This document shows positions 21,348 to 27,205 of a DNA stretch of 27,205 bases, piece by piece (the stretch's first letter is position 1; each line of letters starts with the position of its first letter). The notes under the pieces are model-generated. The model saw only the letters and a list, made by a program, of their open reading frames with translations, was not told where the DNA came from and did not search any database. Made by a program: the position numbers and the translations under genes. Origin of the DNA: Basidiobolus ranarum (lineage: Eukaryota; Basidiobolomycota; Basidiobolomycetes; Basidiobolales); the NCBI GenBank assembly GCA_040143965.1, contig JASJQH010007000.1, positions 1 through 27,205 of the forward strand, in the 5' to 3' direction.

Positions 21348-22797
21348 TTTTATCGTATTCTCAACGTTCGTTATTTAGTTTCATAGAGATTCCTTAATTC
21401 TTAACGTTACCAGTTACTTGTAGAACTTCTTCAAGAGCTTGTATGTGTAACACGCAGCTATAGATTTGCTTATGTATTCCAAAGTAGAAACTGCAATAAT
21501 AATAAAGCCCTCAATTTATTATAAGAGCTACTAACATTCTAAGTGTAGGCTTGAGTTTGTTTTGCACAATTGACCCTGCAGTGGTATTCAACTAAGTTTT
21601 AGTAATGCTCAGTGTTCTATTGTCTTGAAATAAATCGGCGCAAAACATTCACAGAAACGATTTGAGGTAGTTCAAAGCCCAAGCATAGTTTAGTTGTTCA
21701 ATACGCACATGAAGTACTACCTCCAGCATACTCTCGATAGCCGTCTAATGCGAACTGATACAATTTAAGCATGATTAAGATTCTATTCTAATAATGTTGG
21801 TAACACCGTAGTACGAGATTTCTATCAGGATTTCTCTTCAAGAGCATCATGAAAGCATGAGGACAATAAAATGCCAAATTCAGTAAATGGGGGGCGGGTG
21901 AATACATGGAAAGTGGATAGTCTTGACATAGAAAACGAATTGGTGGATATTTCATGAATTTCACAATAAGCTCTATCCGATATGGAGTTAAAGTATTTCT
22001 AATAAAGGCATAAATACAACATCATCATGCTCTACACCAAAACCTTTAATGACAAAGATGGTAGCACCGATTCTGGAACTACTGAATAAATCATCAGTTG
22101 GCATCTGTTACCACTTTTGGCACGACGCATGCTGTCCATCTATACTAAACACAGATATTTCACCTCATCTGCTCGCACTCAAATTTTGACAAGTATGGGG
22201 AGAATGCCAAGCGAAGTAAGTAATCACCAATGTATGCCTAAACTTACTCTTGAGCACACTCTTCTGATAACTAACCCTAGTCTTCATTGTCTCTATCGCA
22301 CTGGTTGAATTCTACTGACCGATCGAGTGATGCCTGGGTAAATTTTGTTATGGCTAGTATTTGAGTCAAGTCTATGTAATCTTCATTTATCGTCAATATC
22401 TAGCAATTTTTGGATTAAATTAGAAGCGAGACGGACCATGTGGAAGCAAGAGCAAGTGATTCTTTGTTCTCATCATGTAACCAATCGATAGATTATTCAT
22501 CAGGTTGTACAATATTCAATGCATAAACCAAAAGAGTTAAATAACTCGTATAAACTTCCGATCACCGATTTACCATGTGGAGGCAATGTTAATACCATGA
22601 TTAGGAAATTAGTGCCACCCACACTAAGAAAAATTTCAATGTGATATAAACGATTTGTGTAGAGAAATAGTACGCATTCAAACAGGAATAACTTGTGAAC
22701 ATTCGCACTCATTGTGGGAGAAAACTGTATAAATACTAAGCAAACGTTCTTCGAAAAGACAACGCAACACGCATTCCATCTTCTTCAATTATCAAAG
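21348..22797. other. Intergenic region upstream of the cation ATPase
   Basis: About 1.45 kb with no supported gene. The frame of the ATPase is open back to 22714, but the only ATG in it is at 22798. Scattered short frames on both strands show no recognisable product. It probably contains the kinase 3' end and a long ATPase promoter. Confidence 0.45.
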
Positions 22798-25700
22798 ATG
22801 CTTGAAAAGTTTAGCAAGGCCGGAAAGTCTTCTGAGACTGGAGAAAATGGACAATCTTCTAGCTCCGCTGTGCCTACTACTCCTTTGAAGATTACTCGCA
22901 CGTTAACCGTAGAATATAGAACTTTATCAGTTCGATTGGACGATGCCCGCACTCGAACTAAGGATATCAAGAGCGATGAGACTCTCGAAAAGGAACTAGC
23001 CGTTGACTTTCACAAATTAACATTACATGAACTTGGTCTCCGCTTTAATACATCCATGGAAAGTGGATTGGACACTGCTAACGCGGCTAGTCGACTATCT
23101 CGCAATGGAAAAAATCAAATTTCTCCTCCACCCTCCAAACTTTTGTCTAAGATTCTTGACTATGGTTTTGGTGGCTTCTGTGGTCTGTTGTGGTTTGCAT
23201 CGTTGGTCTGTTTCTTGGCCTATAAGCCCCTGGGAAGTCCTCCTGACCCAACGAATCTTGGTCTTGCTGTGTTGATTTTAATCGTTATCTTCTTACAAGC
23301 TGGTTTCAATGCTTATCAGGATTGGAGTTCCTCCAAGGTGATGAAATCAATCAACAATATGCTTCCAGCTAGTGCATTGGTCAATCGTGATGGCAAGAAA
23401 ATAAGAATTCCTGTTAGCAGCCTAGTTGTAGGTGACCTAGTATATCTCACCTATGGTAACAAAGTGCCTGCCGATGCTAGAGTAATCAGTTGTTCTGACC
23501 TCAAATTTGACAAATCTGTCCTTACCGGAGAGAGTGATCCTATCACTGCAACTGTAGATATGACTGATGAGAATTACTTGGAATCCAAAAACATCGCACT
23601 TATGGGAACTCTCATTACAAATGGTGAAGGCATTGGCTTGGTTGTATCTACTGGTGATCAAACCGTTATGGGTAAAGTCGCAAAACTCTCTAGTAATTCC
23701 GGACAATCACGTACGTTACTTCAGATAGAAATCAGCCGATTTGTAAAGATCATTGCCACTCTCTCTCTTTCAACTGCCACATTTGTAATGATTCTTTGGG
23801 TTGCCTGGTTAAGAACTTCATACCCGTCCTTCCTCAACCTTTCCACTGCGATGGTCAACGCGATCGCAGTTCTAGTCGCCTTTGTCCCAGAAGGTCTACC
23901 AGTCGCTTTAACTCTGACTTTGACTTTAGTTGCTCGCCGTATGCAACAGCAAAAGGTTCTTGTTAAAAACCTTACTACAGTTGAAACTTTAGGTTCCGTA
24001 AATGTCATAGCTTCCGACAAAACTGGTACCCTTACCCAAAATCGTATGTTCGTTAACAATGCGTTTGTTGGCCAGCCTTTTGACATACATGATTGCAAAA
24101 CCTATTTCAGCATGAAAGCTCCAGGTGTCACTGAATTGTTAGCAGTTTCTGGTCTTTGCAATAGTGCTTCATTTGATGTCGACACCTTAGATTATCCCGT
24201 ATCAGAACGCAAAACTATAGGAGATGCTACTGACTCTGCCTTACTACGTTTCAGTGAGGAATTCCGAATGGTTAGTGAACATAACAAAGGATTCAGTAAA
24301 CTTCATGAGATCCCCTTCAACTCTAAGAATAAGTGGATGTTAACCATCGCCCAAGGACAAGATGAAGATAATTGTTTCAAGAGTATAAAACCGATACTTA
24401 TGTTAAAGGGGGCTCCTGATTTTATACTTGATAGATGTACTCATATAATGAATATGGATGGAACTGAGAGCGAATTCGATCAGGCAGCTAAAGATAGATT
24501 ACTTCGTCAACAAGAGGATTGGAGTTCTGAGGGTCAGCGTGTTCTTCTCATAACTAGAAGATTCCTCGAAGTAGGAGAGTTGCATGCAAATATGGATTCA
24601 GATGATACTGCTTTACTAGCTCAACGCATGTGTATTGTTGGACTCGTTGGTATCATTGATCCTCCTAGACCAGAGATCTACGATGTCGTGAAAACCTGTC
24701 GTGAAGCAGGTATCCGTCTGTTTATGGTGACCGGTGACTACTCTCTTACTGCAGCTGCAATCGCCAGAAAAGTTGGAATCATTACTGCTGAGTGCGTTGA
24801 TAAGGCAGATGATCTTGTCCCTGCCAAGAGTGAAGTAGCTTTGGTAACGCATGATGGTGCAAAGAGTGTAAAGAAAGCCTTACTTTTATCCGGATCAGAT
24901 TTACCAACTCTTAACGAGAAACAATGGGAGATGATCACATATTATGATGAGATTGTATTTGCTCGCACCACTCCGGAGCAGAAGCTTCGTATTGTTCAAG
25001 AGTTTCAAAAGCGTGGAAATATTGTTGGTGTTACCGGTGATGGTGTTAATGATGCTCCTGCTCTAAAAGCAGCCAACATTGGCATTGCTATGGGAAGTGG
25101 AAGTGAAGTAGCTATGGAGGCAGCTCATATGGTTCTACTTGATAACAATTTCTCTTCCATCGTTGTAGCAATCGAGAGTGGTAGACTAGTGTATGACAAT
25201 CTAAAGAAAGTCATTCTTTATCTACTCCCAGCTGGCTCATGGTCTGAGTTAATACCTATTTTGGTGAACTTCTTGCTTGGTGTGCCACTTCCACTCTCTG
25301 CTTTCCTCATGATCTTTATTTGTGTACTCACTGATATGTTGCCATCTATTGCCATGATGTTCGAAACACCAGAATCTGATTTGTTGAAGCGTGCTCCTCG
25401 TCGTCCTAGCCAAGATCGCTTAGTTAACTTCAAACTCTTACGTCATGCCTACCTATTCACCGGATTGATGGAGTCCTTTTTCTCTCATTGCATGTACTTT
25501 TACTACATTCAATCGACTGCTGACTTGTCAGCCAGTGATATCTTACTTCAATTCGATAAATGGACTGATGGTTATAAGGGATTTACTCAAGCGGAACTGG
25601 ATGATTTGCAGTTCACTGGCCAATGCGTTACCTTTGTAACTCTAGTTGTGCTTCAATCATTCGGTAATTTACTTGGTGCTCGTACTCGTCGTCTCTCAAT

Positions 25701-25953
25701 CCTTCAACATCCTCCTTGGTCTCAGCCATCCCGTAATTTGTGGTTGTTCGGTGCTCAATTCGGCTCCATTCTGCTTGCATTACTCGCAGTCTACCTCCCA
25801 GTATTCAACAACATCTTTAACACTAGGCCAGTTCCCGTGCAATTTTGGTTTATCCCATTAGTTGGGGCGATGGTTATCCTTGGTGCTGATGAAACCCGTA
25901 AATACTTCGTCCGTAAATACCCAAATGGTACCATGGCCAAACTTGCCTGGTAA
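22798..25953 (+). CDS. Type II P-type cation ATPase, Na,K-ATPase alpha/ACU-like, 1051 aa
   Basis: Membrane pump that couples ATP hydrolysis to alkali-cation transport, probably at the plasma membrane. The N terminus carries the type II block FHKLTLHELGLRF to GFGGFCGLLWFASLVCFLAY, as in Na,K-ATPase alpha. Actuator motif T243-G-E-S, M4 P364-E-G-L-P, phosphorylation site D407-K-T-G-T, nucleotide-domain K537-G-A-P and hinge T746-G-D-G-V-N-D752 are all present. M5-M6 reads GSWSELIPI to ICVLTDMLP: the equivalent of E779 is E817 and of D808 is D846, but D804 of the animal pump is replaced by Cys842. Fungal ACU (alkali cation uptake) ATPases are the likeliest relatives; an animal-like IIC pump is the alternative. 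No beta-subunit gene is in the window. The 3.1 kb frame has no intron. The residues before the ATG at 22798 are open but lack an ATG. Confidence 0.93.
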   Translation: MLEKFSKAGKSSETGENGQSSSSAVPTTPLKITRTLTVEYRTLSVRLDDARTRTKDIKSDETLEKELAVDFHKLTLHELGLRFNTSMESGLDTANAASRLSRNGKNQISPPPSKLLSKILDYGFGGFCGLLWFASLVCFLAYKPLGSPPDPTNLGLAVLILIVIFLQAGFNAYQDWSSSKVMKSINNMLPASALVNRDGKKIRIPVSSLVVGDLVYLTYGNKVPADARVISCSDLKFDKSVLTGESDPITATVDMTDENYLESKNIALMGTLITNGEGIGLVVSTGDQTVMGKVAKLSSNSGQSRTLLQIEISRFVKIIATLSLSTATFVMILWVAWLRTSYPSFLNLSTAMVNAIAVLVAFVPEGLPVALTLTLTLVARRMQQQKVLVKNLTTVETLGSVNVIASDKTGTLTQNRMFVNNAFVGQPFDIHDCKTYFSMKAPGVTELLAVSGLCNSASFDVDTLDYPVSERKTIGDATDSALLRFSEEFRMVSEHNKGFSKLHEIPFNSKNKWMLTIAQGQDEDNCFKSIKPILMLKGAPDFILDRCTHIMNMDGTESEFDQAAKDRLLRQQEDWSSEGQRVLLITRRFLEVGELHANMDSDDTALLAQRMCIVGLVGIIDPPRPEIYDVVKTCREAGIRLFMVTGDYSLTAAAIARKVGIITAECVDKADDLVPAKSEVALVTHDGAKSVKKALLLSGSDLPTLNEKQWEMITYYDEIVFARTTPEQKLRIVQEFQKRGNIVGVTGDGVNDAPALKAANIGIAMGSGSEVAMEAAHMVLLDNNFSSIVVAIESGRLVYDNLKKVILYLLPAGSWSELIPILVNFLLGVPLPLSAFLMIFICVLTDMLPSIAMMFETPESDLLKRAPRRPSQDRLVNFKLLRHAYLFTGLMESFFSHCMYFYYIQSTADLSASDILLQFDKWTDGYKGFTQAELDDLQFTGQCVTFVTLVVLQSFGNLLGARTRRLSILQHPPWSQPSRNLWLFGAQFGSILLALLAVYLPVFNNIFNTRPVPVQFWFIPLVGAMVILGADETRKYFVRKYPNGTMAKLAW

Positions 25954-26499
25954 CTTCCCCCATTTCATTGCTTCTCATTTACATCATCCGCAATATCATA
26001 GAAAATCATCGGAATCCATATTTTTGCTTCCATAAGTAATAACTACTGAAGTTCTCTGCCCCTTGTAACCACCCAATAATGCCTCAGACTATAACCTCGG
26101 TATGGAGTCTTCGTGATTAAGCTATTCTTTAAGTACATTTCACTAAAGCCGTTCAGTAGTCAATATTCAATATGTATTAAACTATTTATTTAAGCCTATA
26201 CCTTGAGAGTAATGGTCGATTATCGATTTGTATTACAATAATTTCGTGGTACATGAAGCCCTCACCATATGTTCATACTTGCTATAAATTTGGCAAACAT
26301 CTATTTGTAGCTCTTTAAATCAGTGAATACAGAAGTAAGGGTATGTACATTCCCTGCGAAAGAACACATATGCAATACTTGATATTATCGAGACATTTTG
26401 GGAGTTTGTTGGAAGTGGTTTGGAGAACTAGAAAGAATTGGTTACCACTTATTGATTTATTGAGTAGAAAGATAACTTTTACCGTTTTGTCAGGAAGTA
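25954..26499. other. Spacer after the cation ATPase
   Basis: AT-rich 3' flank. A 76-codon plus-strand frame (26343-26573) starts here and runs into the inverted duplication; only its last third, within the repeat, has a counterpart elsewhere in the window, so it is not called a gene on its own. Confidence 0.4.
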
Positions 26500-26620
26500 A
26501 GCAAATAAACTTGAAGAATGAGTTAAAAAAGGTTTCAGGAACATGTATACAAAGTTTAGGACTTCTAGGATGAGTTTGATAAATCTATATATCTGAGATC
26601 TTCTATGTTGGTAAAAATAT
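26500..26620 (+). pseudogene. Left-arm remnant of the small cysteine-containing gene
   Basis: In the same frame as the right-arm exon, this arm encodes KVSGTCIQSLGLLG and then a stop at 26571-26573, where the partner continues for about 13 more residues. Further in-frame stops follow in the matching region. The peptides share nine of 13 residues over the best stretch (KVxGxCxQxLGLL), with several silent third-base changes. That suggests both once encoded protein. It is a host relic, and its function is unknown. Confidence 0.4.
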
Positions 26621-27090
26621 TCCAAGTATATTCCTCTTGGAAGAAGTGGGTGATATCCTGGTGAAATGTAGGAGAACTAAATACCAAGCTATACATGACT
26701 ATATAGATGCTTAACCTATGTTAACTTCAACAACATATTTATTAACATGGATTGAAGTTTTTGAGACTACTATACTAAGATTTAAACTGATAGATTCAAT
26801 AGTAATGACCTATATACTGATTACTATCTCGTTATTATATCAAGATCTAGCCACACCATAATTACTGAAATTAGCACTGCCTAAACACCTATATAGTCAT
26901 TTATAGCCTAGTATTTTGTTATCTTATATCTCACTAAGATATTACCTATTATTCTCAATCAGAAAATACTTTTTACCAACTTAGAAGTTATCAGGTACAT
27001 ATATCTTTCTAACTTGTGGTAGAAGCCCCAAAATTTGCACACATGCTCCTGGGACCTTCCCTTCCTTAACACAGGCTACATGTTGATTTG
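26500..27090. repeat. Diverged inverted duplication (two arms, about 75 percent identical where compared)
   Basis: The segment 26531-26620 matches the reverse complement of 27056-26967 without gaps, with 24 differences in 90 positions counted by eye. A second block, 26649-26716 against 26946-26879, has 15 differences in 68, mostly transitions. Weaker similarity continues outward to about 26500 and 27090 and inward to about 26770 and 26825, leaving a short centre near 26797. The right arm holds the exon described at 26981-27144; the left arm holds its diverged partner with an earlier stop. It looks like an old inverted gene duplication rather than a transposon, since no terminal target-site duplication or transposase is seen. 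Confidence 0.75.
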
Positions 27091-27144
27091 TATATGTTGG
27101 AGGATCTTGACATAATGGGGGTAGACTTTGAGTATTAGAAGCAA
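26981..27144 (-). CDS. Last exon of a small cysteine-containing protein gene, cut by the window end
   Basis: On the minus strand a 53-codon stretch ends at a stop at 26983-26981. Just upstream (right) is a plausible 3' splice site: ACTAAC-like branch sequence near 27168-27160 and an AAG acceptor at 27145. The peptide (SLPPLCQDPP, HVACVKEGK, GACVQILGLLPQ) has three cysteines, prolines and no membrane segment, so a small secreted protein whose signal-peptide exon lies beyond 27205 is possible. It has a diverged inverted copy 0.4 kb away. The family is not recognised, and coding status rests on the open frame, the splice signals and the similar frame in the other arm. Confidence 0.4.
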
Positions 27145-27205
27145 CTTATGATAGTGTGTTTTAGTTAGTTTATTCTCAAGAGTATATGGTGACTTATATA
27201 GTAGA

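Noticed and set aside
22117-22308. Plus-strand frame of about 60 codons in the ATPase upstream region
   Set aside because: It is short, without a recognisable product or supporting splice signals.

Overview
The window reads as nuclear DNA of a fungus, probably an early-diverging (non-Dikarya) lineage. It is AT-rich, genes are close together on both strands, and most introns are 52-89 bases long with GT..AG ends and CTAAC-like branch sites. The gene set is fungal (short-form Trs23, Cox5, Rcf2, a cell-wall-integrity type MAP kinase). It also includes genes that budding yeasts lack: a YbeY-type RNase, a group XII phospholipase A2-like secreted protein, and a Na,K-ATPase-like type II P-ATPase. 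The lineage is inferred from gene content only.

Layout. Positions 1-3171 hold two tandem copies of an unrecognised multi-span membrane protein: a decayed copy (about 420-1462) and an intact one (1945-3171). From 4020 to 10139 everything is on the minus strand: COX5, a four-exon SLP1-like SUN protein, TRS23, a YbeY homologue and an MDP-1-type HAD phosphatase. COQ5 (five exons, plus strand) diverges from the phosphatase across a 276-base shared promoter region and is followed by the PLA2-like secreted protein. The minus strand then carries RCF2, an unrecognised and possibly spliced gene, OCT1 (mitochondrial intermediate peptidase, five exons) and a cysteine-rich secreted protein. The plus strand resumes with an SLT2-type MAP kinase (20211-21347) and a 1051-residue cation P-ATPase (22798-25953). 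The right end (about 26500-27090) is a diverged inverted duplication; its right arm holds the last exon of a small cysteine-containing gene that leaves the window.

Functional links. COX5, the YbeY homologue, COQ5, RCF2 and OCT1 all serve mitochondrial respiration, ribosome maturation or protein import, within about 13 kb. The Cox5 presequence and OCT1's own presequence each contain a match to the octapeptide motif that OCT1-type peptidases cut. The two secreted-protein genes have TATA-like boxes about 70 bases upstream of their ATGs, which I did not see at the housekeeping genes. I saw no tRNA, rRNA, CRISPR array or autonomous transposon. All exon models come from reading splice sites and conserved protein sequence by eye.
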